Source: Vacuolonema iberomarrocanum LEGE 07170 | GTDB lineage: Bacteria; Cyanobacteriota; Cyanobacteriia; Elainellales; Elainellaceae | Assembly (NCBI GenBank): GCA_015207365.1 | Contig: JADEXA010000017.1 | Span: 46,291-110,290, forward strand | Direction of reading: 5' to 3' | DNA length: 64,000 nt | Notes under the pieces: generated by a model | The model's database searches: none | Told to the model about the DNA's origin: nothing | What the model saw: only the letters and a program-made list of their open reading frames with translations | Part shown: positions 46,433 to 55,658 of the stretch, piece after piece | Position numbering within the stretch: position 1 is the first letter of the stretch | How the letters are laid out: each line of letters starts with the position of its first letter | Made by a program: the position numbers and the translations under genes

Positions 46433-47545
46433 ATGACAGGTGTAATGTGGCATCCCGGCTTAAGTTTCTCGAAAACAAAACTGGCAGTTTTCTCCCTCCT
46501 GGGCCTATCAATGATAGCGGCACCCTTTGCCGTTTCTTCTCTACGGACAGGTGCTAATTCCTGCGAGGGTAAAGAAGTCGAAGAGCGGCTGTACTGCGAA
46601 TTTAATGCAGCCGTTGTCAAAATTGAGGTCGAAAATGGTGCTGGCAGTGGCGTCATTATGTCGGAAGACGGACTAGTATTGACCAATGCCCATGTTGTCC
46701 AAGATTCGACTGAAGTTAGGGTCTCGTTCCCGGATAGTGAAACCGGCGGCGAAGTTTACGTGTCTGGCGAAGTGATTGCCTACGGCGAGGAAGGGCTGGA
46801 TCTGGCAGCCGTGCAGTTGAGTGGTGATGGCTTTGCCTATGTTGCAGATTTGTCAGACTCTATCTCCGTTGGGCAGCGGGTCTATGCCATCGGTACCCCG
46901 TTTGAGGAATTTCGCAATACGTTGACGGCAGGCATCGTTAGCCGCATCGATACCGAAAAAGAATTGATTCAAACCGATGCTGCCATCAACCCCGGTAACT
47001 CTGGTGGGCCATTGTTTAATGCGACGGGAGAACTGGTGGGGGTCAACACGGCCATCTATGCTTCCCGCGACGGGGGCAACATTGGGATTGGCTTTGCCAT
47101 TCCTGCTGATGAGGTACAAGGGTTCCTGCAAGATGTTGAAGACGGCACGGCTCCTGTTGAACCACAGGTGGCAGAAATTGTTCCAGGTATCTACCAAGAT
47201 CCAGAGGTCTTGGTCATGGACGGCGCGTTTGTGGGAGGAGAGATTACCGAGGCGAGCAATGTCTTTGATGATCAAAGCTACTTCAATGCCTATTTGTTTG
47301 AAGGACGGGCTGGCCAAGTCGTCGAAATTGCTATGGAAAGTGCTGACTTCGATGCATACCTGATGCTGTTTGGCCCCGAGGGCGAAGCTGTGGCAGAGGA
47401 TGATGACAGCTATGGCAATGGCAATGCATACATTACGGTCACGCTGCCAGCAAATGGCGTCTACACCATTTTCGCTAACACCTACGAGGCCGGTAACACT
47501 GGGCGCTATCAAATTGGCGGATTGGTAGAGAATAACAATCAATAG
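46433..47545 (+). CDS. Exported trypsin-like (S1C) protease with PPC-type domain
   Basis: This 370-residue serine protease has AAGGAGA before the ATG and an N-terminal signal-like span (LAVFSLLGLSMIAAPFAV). The S1 catalytic domain has the triad His87 in TNAHVV, Asp123 in EEGLDLAAVQL and Ser190 in NPGNSGGP, as in HtrA/Deg proteins but with no PDZ domain. The C-terminal 85 residues form a PPC-like beta domain (SYFNAYLFEGRAGQVVEI, SADFDAYLMLFGPEG, LPANGVYTIFANTYEAG). A very similar domain opens the TPR-CHAT protein at 55659. A terminator follows 30 bases after the stop. Confidence 0.93.
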   Translation: MTGVMWHPGLSFSKTKLAVFSLLGLSMIAAPFAVSSLRTGANSCEGKEVEERLYCEFNAAVVKIEVENGAGSGVIMSEDGLVLTNAHVVQDSTEVRVSFPDSETGGEVYVSGEVIAYGEEGLDLAAVQLSGDGFAYVADLSDSISVGQRVYAIGTPFEEFRNTLTAGIVSRIDTEKELIQTDAAINPGNSGGPLFNATGELVGVNTAIYASRDGGNIGIGFAIPADEVQGFLQDVEDGTAPVEPQVAEIVPGIYQDPEVLVMDGAFVGGEITEASNVFDDQSYFNAYLFEGRAGQVVEIAMESADFDAYLMLFGPEGEAVAEDDDSYGNGNAYITVTLPANGVYTIFANTYEAGNTGRYQIGGLVENNNQ

Positions 47546-47574
47546 CATCATTTCTTCTCTATGAAAGTCGTCAC

Positions 47575-47620
47575 TACCCGCTGGATTGCAATCTTCTTGT
47601 ATATCCAGTGGGTATTTCTT
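47575..47620 (+). terminator. Terminator of the S1C protease gene
   Basis: TACCCGCTGGAT (47575-47586) pairs with ATCCAGTGGGTA (47603-47614) with one G-T pair, followed by TTTCTT. Confidence 0.75.
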
Positions 47621-47680
47621 ATGAACAGTCGAGCGATCGCTACCATTTATCCTTATATGGCCTTACGCATTGAGAATAGG

Positions 47681-47760
47681 GCAGATTATTTTTTTGAAAG
47701 CCCCACAACGTGGGGCTTTCAAAAAAATAATTAGTTTTACCTCAGCGCGTAGAGCTATAG
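47681..47760. repeat. Palindromic element, family D-like, copy 2
   Basis: A perfect 22-bp stem (47685-47706 with 47710-47731, loop AAC) contains GAAAGCCCCAC. It is followed by TTTTACCTCAGCGCGTAGAGCTATAG. The next 58 bases repeat GGGGCAGATTATTTTT...ACCT...GCGTAGCGCTATAG without the stem. Confidence 0.8.
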
Positions 47761-48444
47761 CTTTACGGATTTAGATTGGGGCAGATTATTTTTACCTAGG
47801 TGCGTAGCGCTATAGCGTTGGGATGCTGACATGCTGATTCTTTGCTAACTTTATCTACGTTTTGTCCAGTGCAATTGCTATTGCAGAGATTCCACTGGTA
47901 TTATTCATTCTGGAGCTTGTGGCAACGGTTCAGAGTGGGGAAGTTATGAGCGAGTTGTATCCCAACGGCCTGTAATGCTGAGATTGTTGCAGACTTAGTC
48001 CTGGGCTCAAATTGACCTAAATAAAATCTGAAGAATCAGACAAGGCTTGATCCCTTCATTTCCTTAAGCTGTGGCCTTGCGAGTTCTCCTGATTTCAATA
48101 TCGCCTCTTCCTCTAGTGGATAAGGCTTATAAAAACAAGGCTTATAAAAACAGTGATGAAGTCTGCTAAGGCAACCTTGATTTTTTTGGATGCGTTAGCG
48201 ATCGCGTGATGCACCAAATGCATGCTTAGACAATCGATTCTGTACTCTGGGAAAAGCGATTGCCCCTATTGATGCGATGACAGAATTAGATGGTTTCATT
48301 TCCAGAGATAGATTTTTTGCTCAGGCTCTAGGTGTAGTATCAGGCTCCATACCTAAAGCTTTGATTTTGACATAGTCTGCACTCACGAATGTCCCTTAAG
48401 AAAGGTTATAGAGTTTCACCTCAAGCTGTTTGTACGGATCGATC

Positions 48445-50004
48445 ATGGCTACGACGCAATACATCATTGGCATTGATATTGGCACTACCAGCACGAAAGC
48501 TGAAATTTTTACAGCCCAAGGGGAGGGAATCGTTCAACGAACGATCGCCTATCCACTATATTCACCTGAACCCGACATTCAAGAACAAAACCCTGATGAA
48601 ATTTTTGATGCGGTCATCAATAGTGTCAGTAGCTTGATGGTGCAGAGCCAAATCTCGCCCTCAGAGTTGCTGGGGATTTGTTTCAGTGCCGCGATGCATA
48701 GCCTACTTGCTGTGGATCAGGATGGCAAACCCTTAACTCAGAGCATTACCTGGGCCGATCGACGAAGTGCGCACTGGGTGAAGGAGATTCGAGAGAAGCA
48801 TAACGGGAAGGAGATTTATCATCGCACTGGTACTCCCATCCATGCCATGTCTCCGTTTGTCAAATTGGTGTGGCTGAAGCATGAACAACCCGAGTTGTTT
48901 GAACGCGCGGCGAAGTTCATTTCTATCAAAGAATATATTTTGTATCGCTGGCTAGGGAATTACGTGGTGGACTATTCTATTGCCAGCGCGACGGGGCTAT
49001 TGAACATGCATACCCTCGACTGGGATGCCGACGCCCTGGCGATCGCAGGGATTGATCCCGATCGCCTGTCCCGCCTGGTTCCTACGACTTGTTGCCTCAG
49101 CCCTATTCATGCCAAGTACGCCGAACTCATGGGTGTACCCGAACAGGTACCTGTCATTGTTGGCTCTAGCGATGGGGTTCTCGCAAACCTGGGCGTGGGT
49201 GCTATTTCGCCTGGTGTTGTAGCAGTATCGGTCGGGACGAGTGGAGCCGTTCGAACCGTGCTGGATCAGCCAAAAACTGATCCGGATGAGCGGTTATTCT
49301 GCTATGCCCTGACCGAAAAGCATTGGGTCTTAGGGGGAGCTGTGAATAACGGTGGGCTCATTTTGCGCTGGGTGCGAGACAACCTGGGCGACGCAGAAGT
49401 GAATACTGCTCATCTACTGGAGGCCGATCCCTACAACATATTGACGGCGATCGCTGCAACGGTTCCCCCCGGTGCAGAAGGGCTTATCTTTCACCCCTAC
49501 TTGGCGGGAGAACGGACGCCATTGTGGGGGAGCAGCGCGCGCGGCAGCTTGTTTGGGCTTGCCTTGCACCATCAAAAGGCGCATATCATTCGCGCGGTGC
49601 TGGAAGGCGTTGTTTTCAATCTCAAAACTGTTTTGGATGCGCTACAAGACCAGGCCGGATCCGTTGTGAGCATTCGTGCGACGGGAGGGTTTGCCCGCTC
49701 TGAGCTCTGGCGGCAGATGTTAGCCGACATCTTGAACCATGATGTCGTTGTACCCGAAAGCTTTGAAGGTTCTTGCTTTGGAGCTATGCTCTTGGGCTTG
49801 GTGGCTTTGGGGCGGATTCCTTCCTTCGAAGATGCGGCGACTTTTCTGGGCGACCACCATCACCACCAACCCATTTCCGCTAATGTCGAAAGCTATCAAA
49901 AAGTCATTCCTATCTACAATGATTTATTAGCTTTGTTTCAACCAACCTATGGCAAGATTGCGGCTTTGCAAGCATCTCTGCATCGGCTAGGAGAATCCTC
50001 ATAA
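48445..50004 (+). CDS. FGGY-family gluconokinase
   Basis: This 519-residue sugar kinase phosphorylates gluconate (or a related sugar acid) with ATP. The FGGY fold begins with IIGIDIGTTSTKAEIF (phosphate loop). GICFSAAMHSLLAVD and ITWADRRSAHW (about 85-110) match gluconokinases. VPVIVGSSDGVLANLGVGA (about 235) contains the catalytic Asp. GTSGAVRTV and HPYLAGERTPLWGSSARGSLFGL (about 345-375) are followed by FARSELWRQMLADIL. The start is the ATG at 48445; an upstream TTG is rejected. Its product would feed 6-phosphogluconate into the oxidative pentose phosphate pathway. It is monocistronic. Confidence 0.93.
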   Translation: MATTQYIIGIDIGTTSTKAEIFTAQGEGIVQRTIAYPLYSPEPDIQEQNPDEIFDAVINSVSSLMVQSQISPSELLGICFSAAMHSLLAVDQDGKPLTQSITWADRRSAHWVKEIREKHNGKEIYHRTGTPIHAMSPFVKLVWLKHEQPELFERAAKFISIKEYILYRWLGNYVVDYSIASATGLLNMHTLDWDADALAIAGIDPDRLSRLVPTTCCLSPIHAKYAELMGVPEQVPVIVGSSDGVLANLGVGAISPGVVAVSVGTSGAVRTVLDQPKTDPDERLFCYALTEKHWVLGGAVNNGGLILRWVRDNLGDAEVNTAHLLEADPYNILTAIAATVPPGAEGLIFHPYLAGERTPLWGSSARGSLFGLALHHQKAHIIRAVLEGVVFNLKTVLDALQDQAGSVVSIRATGGFARSELWRQMLADILNHDVVVPESFEGSCFGAMLLGLVALGRIPSFEDAATFLGDHHHHQPISANVESYQKVIPIYNDLLALFQPTYGKIAALQASLHRLGESS

Positions 50005-50090
50005 GGGAGCGATCGCCCACCAGCTATAACGGTCAGACCACCCGACTTGGGACATTTCCATGACGAATATGGTGTACAGCCTTACGCATT

Positions 50091-50185
50091 TATAGCGGTT
50101 GGCAACCGCATTAAGCACAGCAACGGTTGTGTGGGGCGCGCCGCGCCCCACACAACCGTACTTAACTAACGCGCATAGCGCTATA
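50091..50185. repeat. Palindromic MITE-like element, family A, copy 4
   Basis: A 95-bp element from TATAGCGGTTGGCAACC to GCGCTATA. The flanks CGCATTTA and TAAATGCG are inverted, and the right flank continues into a family D-like element. This suggests insertion at a TA inside another repeat. Confidence 0.88.
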
Positions 50186-50265
50186 AATGCGGATAGTTTT
50201 TTTTGAAAGCCGCACAGCGCGTGGCTTTCAAAAAAATAATTGAGTTTTGACCTAAGCGCGTAGCG
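50186..50265. repeat. Palindromic element, family D-like, copy 3
   Basis: TTTTTTTTGAAAGCC and GGCTTTCAAAAAAA pair around CGCACAGCGCGT. TTTTGACCTAAGCGCGTAGCGCC follows, as after the 47681 copy. Confidence 0.7.
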
Positions 50266-50427
50266 CCAGATGACGGCAGTGACAATGGGTGCCATCTAAA
50301 AACCAGCTACCCACAAGATGATCTCTCATCTCCGGAACCCGCTCAATCTCTTTGTAGTATATTGTAGTATTACGCCTTGGCATGATCCACAAAGGCATGG
50401 TTTACAAAAGCACAAAGGTGGTGAGCG

Positions 50428-51351
50428 ATGCAGTTGCGCCGATTCGATAATCCCAAAGACTTTTGGCATTACGCTCAGGCTTACTTGTTGCGGTATGAAG
50501 CCGAACACAACCTGATGCTGAGTCTTGTGCGGACGTTGATACGGACCCCTGAACGATATCCAGAACCTCCATATCTAGTCATTTGCTTTGAGGGTGAAAC
50601 GACCTCAGAGGGCGTGGATGATCTGGGTAGCGTTGTGGCGATCGCTCTCCGCACTCCGCCCCACAAAGTGGTGCTCTCCAAGGTGCAGAACTTCGATGCA
50701 CTCAAGCTGATTGCCGAGGATGTGAAGGCGTATTGGCCAGATTGGCATCTGCTGCCGGGTGTGAGTGGGTTAGTCGAGGAAGTCGAAGCCTTCTTGCAAA
50801 CATGGCAAACCCTCACCGAACAGCCCTATCAGCGCACAAGAGAAATGCGCATCCATGCCCTCACCCAGGTTCAGCCCATGGCTCCGGTTACCGGACATCT
50901 CCGGCGGGCGACAGAGGCCGATCGCCCGTTGCTACTTGAATGGCTTCCCGCGTTTGGGCGTGAGATTGATGAACCTGTCTCCGAAGACCCAGAGCGTTTG
51001 ATTGAACTGGGGCTGAAGAAGGGGAGCATTTACTTGTGGGAGGATGGCGAGCCTGTTTCTTGGGCCAGTGGCAGCCAGTCCTTACCCACTGGTGCTCGAA
51101 TTGGGCCGGTCTACACGCCGCCAGAACATCGGCGTAAGGGCTATGCAACGGCTTGTGTGGCTGCGCTCAGCCAAAAGCTTTTAGATGATGGGTACGATCG
51201 CTGCTACCTGTTCACTGACTTGGCGAATCCCACGTCAAATCACATCTACTGGGAGATTGGCTACCGCCCACTTTGTGATTGGAATGACTATACGTTCCTG
51301 CCTCCGGCATCTATTGATAATCAAGCCGATGACCAACCCGATCAGAGCTGA
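50428..51351 (+). CDS. GNAT-family N-acetyltransferase with N-terminal extension
   Basis: The 307-residue product has a C-terminal GNAT fold (about 160-290). Its acetyl-CoA loop is IGPVYTPPEHRRKGYATACVAALSQ, and the final YLFTDLANPTSNHIYWEIGYRPL is the classic last strand-helix. The N-terminal 150 residues (LRRFDNPKDFWHYAQAYLLRYEAEHNLMLSLV...) are a recurrent partner domain in predicted acetyltransferases of this type. AAAGGTGG lies before the ATG. The substrate is unknown. A truncated Uma2 gene lies immediately downstream on the other strand. Confidence 0.9.
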   Translation: MQLRRFDNPKDFWHYAQAYLLRYEAEHNLMLSLVRTLIRTPERYPEPPYLVICFEGETTSEGVDDLGSVVAIALRTPPHKVVLSKVQNFDALKLIAEDVKAYWPDWHLLPGVSGLVEEVEAFLQTWQTLTEQPYQRTREMRIHALTQVQPMAPVTGHLRRATEADRPLLLEWLPAFGREIDEPVSEDPERLIELGLKKGSIYLWEDGEPVSWASGSQSLPTGARIGPVYTPPEHRRKGYATACVAALSQKLLDDGYDRCYLFTDLANPTSNHIYWEIGYRPLCDWNDYTFLPPASIDNQADDQPDQS

Positions 51352-51376
51352 CCAAACGCTAGAATTTGGTTAGTAC

Positions 51377-51574
51377 TTAACCGAAAACCAGGAATGACGG
51401 TTGAGACAGTTCAAACAGCAAGTACTTGGCAATATTGAGATTCACCTGGCTTTCTATCAGCAGTTTCACCAATTCTCCGTCCACCAGTTCATAACGGGTA
51501 TCGGTGCCATCGTTGTAGGCAAGATAGTCTTCCATCGTCATGAATGTGGAAGTGCTGGATGTCGTTTGCGTCAT
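51377..51574 (-). pseudogene. Truncated Uma2-family (DUF820) gene
   Basis: Sixty-five residues beginning MTQTTSSTSTFMTMEDYLAYNDG and containing TRYELVDGELVKL are the N-terminal third of a Uma2-family endonuclease. That family is normally about 190 residues, including a PD-(D/E)XK-like core. The frame stops after FELSQPSFLVFG, 25 bases from the end of the convergent GNAT gene. The remaining core is absent, so it is a remnant. A full-length paralogue is at 54742-55431. Confidence 0.8.
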
Positions 51575-51681
51575 AGGTAAAAGCCTCTAGGATGGGCGCA
51601 TTGAGCAAAGCACCGTAACGAAATTCTAGCAAACCTGTTGCCCGACCCTTGCTTTATCTTTATCTCTCTGTAGTGAGCCTT

Positions 51682-52071
51682 ATGATGGGATTTACCTGGA
51701 CTACTTTCTTCGTTTGGATCCTGATTGCCCTCTGTGTAATTGGAGTCCATTTCTTGTTGATTGGCATTCCTGGCGCGATCGCCTACGCGGGATGGCAGGC
51801 TGTCCTCAATAAGCTGTTCCAGCGCGAGGTGATTGCCGATACCTCTGGCTTAGGTTCCGGAACCTGGGTATTGATGCTCATCATTGGCCCGTATCTACCC
51901 TGGGGGTTGCCGCTGGGCTATGTCCTCACAAGCAGGCTTCCCCGCGCGCGGATACAACGCTTCCCGAAACCCTTTCGCTTCCGCCTGACTTGGATCTTAC
52001 TGATAGGTTGGCTATGGACATTGCCTGTCGTCGTGCACTTCAGTGAATCTGTTCGCAAGATACCCCAGTAG
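51682..52071 (+). CDS. Small membrane protein of unknown function
   Basis: From the ATG at 51682 the product has 129 residues with three hydrophobic spans (about 5-30, 60-82 and 102-122). A loop in the middle is rich in small and charged residues (NKLFQREVIADTSGLGSG). A TTG at 51649 would add 11 residues. PYLPWGLPLGYVLTSRLPRARIQRFPKPFRF gives a basic cytoplasmic loop. I do not recognise the family; composition and topology are those of a genuine inner-membrane protein. Confidence 0.6.
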   Translation: MMGFTWTTFFVWILIALCVIGVHFLLIGIPGAIAYAGWQAVLNKLFQREVIADTSGLGSGTWVLMLIIGPYLPWGLPLGYVLTSRLPRARIQRFPKPFRFRLTWILLIGWLWTLPVVVHFSESVRKIPQ

Positions 52072-52126
52072 TTTGCATTATTCCAAAAATGACAATTGAT
52101 AGGCTCTCAATAAAGTTCTTGTTCTA

Positions 52127-52223
52127 TCAAATCTGGTTAAGTAGCTGTAAAACCCAACTATCGTTTTTGCCCGCTGCACAGCAGCGGGCAAAAACGATAG
52201 TTGGGTTCTTCAACCGGATTTGA
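52127..52223. repeat. Palindromic element, family E, copy 2
   Basis: The outer inverted ends TCAAATCTGGTTAA and TTCAACCGGATTTGA enclose a perfect 27-bp stem (52151-52177 with 52181-52207), with core TTTTTGCCCGCTGC. The GTTGGGTTCT...AACCGGATTTGATATTA end recurs at 45127-45160. Confidence 0.85.
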
Positions 52224-52288
52224 TATTAGATGGAAGCAAAGCGTCACAATACTTCCATCTAAAACGTCTGAAGGTATAACGCAAACCA

Positions 52289-54502
52289 CTAGCGGGCGGC
52301 GTTGACGGCGGCTTCCGCATTGACCAACCCGCGCCCAAAGAAGTATTCCTCGGCGGAGACAGGGTCGGGCAGTGGGAATACACCCGAAAGGCGATCTTCC
52401 ATTAGGGTCATGCCCACATCCCGTTGTAGACGATAGCGGTTGCGATCGCCCTCCGAGAGCGTTAGCCCATCATAGCTAGCCGTATCTTGCAGGATGGTAG
52501 TGATGCGATCGCGATCCAACCCCGAATTCACCCCCCGCATGAGTGCGACTACCCCAGCAACGTTGGGTGCTGAGAAGGACGTTCCCTGTACCTGCACGTA
52601 GTAGCCCATCGGGTCAAGGGATACATCCCAGGAATAGCTTGGAATCTCCATGCCTTCCCAGAAGCCATCCACCCAGGTGCCCCCTGTGGTCAAGATGCCC
52701 CGGCGATTGAACAAGGTTGTTTCGCCACCCGGAGCAACAACATCTAATCGGCCACCATAGCTACTGTAGAAGGTACGGCGACCTTCAATGCTGGTCGCTC
52801 CGACAGAAATGACCCCCGGTGTTGCGGCGGGAAAACCGACGCCGTCCAAATTTTCATTACCTGCCGAAGCAACAATGACCAAATCCGGATTTTCATCCAA
52901 GACCGTGAAAACCTGATCCACCAAATCTTGATGGGGCCACATGCTACCCAGGCTCATGTTGATCACATCGACATTCCGCTCGGCGGCATATCCTACGGCT
53001 TCGACGAGGCGAGCCGGAGTGATTTCGCCTCCTAGTCCAAATACGCGAACAGGAAGGATTTCTGCATTGGGAGCCACGCCCACCACACCCTGAGCATCCG
53101 CTGGCTGGGAGGCAATGACGCCAGCCGACCAGGTGCCATGAAACTCGGCAGAGATTTCGCTGCGAATCAGGGTGCGCATCATTCTGGCAAGCTCTGCATC
53201 CGTCAGATTAGGATTTTCTGCCAAAATCCAATAGGTATACGACTCATACATTTCTAGAAGTTCGCTGTCTGAAAGCGAGAAGGTTTCTTGGAAGGCAGGA
53301 CGTAGAATGACCAGTTCTTCCTGGCTAATGCGGGTATCCGGGTCACCCGATACACAAATCTCCTCGGCAGTGCACACCACTTGATAGTTGGTGAAGTCCC
53401 AGCCATGCACTTCCCCAGGCAGCAGGTTGGGCGTTGATTCTGGCACGGTGTAAATGCTTTGTGCCAGGTTGGGATGATCCCACTGAATCAGGCTATCGAT
53501 CACGGCAACGACCACATCTTCGCCGCCATTGCTCCGCTCCCAGGCTTCTGTCGCTCGAACATCAGTTCGGGTTTGTAGAAGACCGCGCTGAGGGGTGCTG
53601 TTGAGGTGCCAAGCCAGCGGCAACAAGTCGCTATCAAATGGCGTATCGAGGGTGGGCAGTGCGGCGAGTTCGTTGAGCAGGCGTTCATTGGCATCGGGCA
53701 CAATCCCTGCATTTGCGAGCCTTGTATCCTGCACCTGGTAGGCAACGGACTGCACGAAGTTCGGTGCGGCAGATTGGATGCCGATTTCCTGGGCTAAGCG
53801 GTTGGCGGTGTGGAGGACCCCAATGCCACTCTCCCGGAGCGATCGCACGAGATAACGATTCTCCGTAAATTGCAGCGGTCGAATCACTTCTAAATCGTGA
53901 CGGTAAAGGAGGTATTGAATCTCGCTATTGGAAAGCTCGGATTCGAAGCCCACCACAATTTCGTTCGGTAGCACAACGGTCATCTCAGCGGCATCGTCGC
54001 TGACGCCGCTAAGGGAAAGCACAGGAAGGGTTTCCTCCACGTAATTTTGATCCTGCACCCGTTGGCGAATGTCGTTGGTGCTCCATCCTGCATCGGTCGG
54101 TGTCACCAGGGCAAAGCGATCGCCCAACGGTTCCACATTCACCTCAATTCCCTCGGCAGGTTCCTCTAGCCGTCCATCGCCACGGGTGCCACTACTCATA
54201 CCCGTTTGCAGATCGTCTTGCAGTTGCAGGTATTGGGGCAAGGCTCCCCGGCTACGACTCCCCGAGGTGGGACGAAACTGCACGGCCACAATGTCGGGGC
54301 GCGATCGCAGCGGAATTTGTCGCCCATAGAAGGTGTAATACAAGTCATCGGTGGGCTGGGCATTTGCTGTTTGGGCATGGGCGATGCTGGAGAAAGTAAT
54401 AGCGGTGGGGAGCAGGGCGATCGCCCCCGCCAAACATCCACTCACCATCACACTCGATGCCAGTCGAGTCGAAATCTGTTGAACCAAGCGTTTCATGAGC
54501 AT
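52289..54502 (-). CDS. Exported subtilisin-like S8 peptidase
   Basis: The 737-residue secreted protease begins with a signal peptide (cleavage near AHAQTA, about 43). A propeptide-like region of about 250 residues precedes the catalytic domain. The triad is visible as Asp in VVAVIDSLIQWDHPNL (about 335), His in EFHGTWSAGVIA (about 453) and Ser in QGTSFSAPNVAG (about 641). The oxyanion Asn lies in VIVASAGNENLDG. An insertion of about 80 residues between Asp and His (rich in Glu and Leu) is unusual. The gene is intact and monocistronic. It is the second of three types of exported protease in this part of the window. Confidence 0.95.
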   Translation of the reverse strand: MLMKRLVQQISTRLASSVMVSGCLAGAIALLPTAITFSSIAHAQTANAQPTDDLYYTFYGRQIPLRSRPDIVAVQFRPTSGSRSRGALPQYLQLQDDLQTGMSSGTRGDGRLEEPAEGIEVNVEPLGDRFALVTPTDAGWSTNDIRQRVQDQNYVEETLPVLSLSGVSDDAAEMTVVLPNEIVVGFESELSNSEIQYLLYRHDLEVIRPLQFTENRYLVRSLRESGIGVLHTANRLAQEIGIQSAAPNFVQSVAYQVQDTRLANAGIVPDANERLLNELAALPTLDTPFDSDLLPLAWHLNSTPQRGLLQTRTDVRATEAWERSNGGEDVVVAVIDSLIQWDHPNLAQSIYTVPESTPNLLPGEVHGWDFTNYQVVCTAEEICVSGDPDTRISQEELVILRPAFQETFSLSDSELLEMYESYTYWILAENPNLTDAELARMMRTLIRSEISAEFHGTWSAGVIASQPADAQGVVGVAPNAEILPVRVFGLGGEITPARLVEAVGYAAERNVDVINMSLGSMWPHQDLVDQVFTVLDENPDLVIVASAGNENLDGVGFPAATPGVISVGATSIEGRRTFYSSYGGRLDVVAPGGETTLFNRRGILTTGGTWVDGFWEGMEIPSYSWDVSLDPMGYYVQVQGTSFSAPNVAGVVALMRGVNSGLDRDRITTILQDTASYDGLTLSEGDRNRYRLQRDVGMTLMEDRLSGVFPLPDPVSAEEYFFGRGLVNAEAAVNAAR

Positions 54503-54741
54503 TCATTCCTCTGGCGAAAAGCTGTGCAAGGTGTATGCTCAACCATATTTAGTTCTCACCAGAGGTATGCAGAGGAAGTAAGTTTGGATTTTAGATTTTG
54601 GATTTTGGATGGGTTGAGTTCCACCCAGATCTGCGACTTCTTGTATGCTCCACTAGGTCACCTTTGGGAAGCCGAGAAGAAGTCGCAGATCTACAGCCTC
54701 AGCGGACTTTGGCGAACTTGTTTTTAGAGGCGATCGCTGGA

Positions 54742-55431
54742 TTATTCGCCTACAGCATTCTTACCATTCAGATCGCCGAAGCGATCGCGATATCGAGCTA
54801 ACAAAGCTTCAGCCGCGCGTGCTCTCTCTTCAGCCGTCTCTGCTCGTTCTTCAGCAGCTTTGGCTCGTTGTTCCAACTCCGACATCGTGAAAAAACGCTG
54901 CCCATCAGGACGGTACAGTTCCAATTCGTCACCCAAAACAAAGCGCACCTGTAAGAGCGGACTGACCCAGCCATTCATTTCCTCAATGTCGGTCAACGCT
55001 TCATCCCGGCGCACCCATCCCGTCAACTCAATATCGTCGGGATCGTAGACATAGTATTCTTCGACGCCATACTGTTCGTAAAACTTAAACTTACGAATCA
55101 TTTCCGCCAGCCGATTGCCAGGAGAGAGAATCTCAAACACGACCTGGGGTGCAATGTCATCTTCGTTCCACTGGCGATAGGAGCCGCGATCGCCCTTCGG
55201 TCGGCCAAACACCACCATCGCATCGGGGGCTTGCCGCAACTTATTGTTTCCTTGCACGGGATACCATAGCAAATCCCCTGCCACAAAGACATCTGGGCGA
55301 TCGCCAAACAGCAGTTCTAGATTTTCTTTAATCGTCACAATCCAGCGAAACTGCTTGGTGTTGTCGGCCATGGGCTTGCCATCGCTATCTGGGTAGACCG
55401 TCGCTGTCTGTGAAGAAACGGTGGATGTCAT
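54742..55431 (-). CDS. Uma2-family protein with coiled-coil tail
   Basis: The 229-residue product is a complete Uma2 (DUF820) protein, predicted PD-(D/E)XK fold. Motifs are DVFVAGDLLWYPVQGNNKLRQAPDAMVVFGRP (about 47-78) and IAPQVVFEILSPGNR (about 93-107), with KFKFYEQYGVEEYYVYDPD. The last 40 residues form an Ala/Glu/Arg coiled coil (EQRAKAAEERAETAEERARAAEALLARYRDRFG). Uma2 genes are highly multiplied in cyanobacteria; their role is unproven, with nuclease or mobile-element links proposed. Confidence 0.92.
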   Translation of the reverse strand: MTSTVSSQTATVYPDSDGKPMADNTKQFRWIVTIKENLELLFGDRPDVFVAGDLLWYPVQGNNKLRQAPDAMVVFGRPKGDRGSYRQWNEDDIAPQVVFEILSPGNRLAEMIRKFKFYEQYGVEEYYVYDPDDIELTGWVRRDEALTDIEEMNGWVSPLLQVRFVLGDELELYRPDGQRFFTMSELEQRAKAAEERAETAEERARAAEALLARYRDRFGDLNGKNAVGE

Positions 55432-55658
55432 GGGCGGATTCCTCCGAAACGCGGCTGTAGTTTGGAATCACCGATAGAGCCATTCTGATTATTGAGAAAT
55501 AGTTGATGTCTGCATTTTACAGATACCAATACGGAAATTGTGGGCATTTTGTCTACTACAGATGTTTTGTGTGTGTTCCTGCATACCTCCAAAAGTGGCG
55601 TAGAACTATCAAGAGCTCACACTCACAGATGATTTCAATCCTTTAGATTCCTTGTCCC

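Larger units (their letters stand above)
47546..48444. other. Intergenic region with terminator and nested palindromes
   Basis: It contains the protease terminator (47575-47620) and two related short repeats at 47661-47760 and 47761-47818, only the first of which holds a hairpin. The 47.9-48.4 kb part shows no gene. Confidence 0.6.
50005..50427. other. Intergenic region with nested palindromic elements
   Basis: Family A copy 4 (50091-50185) and a family D-like hairpin (50186-50265) lie side by side. The rest is featureless up to the GNAT gene. Confidence 0.65.
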
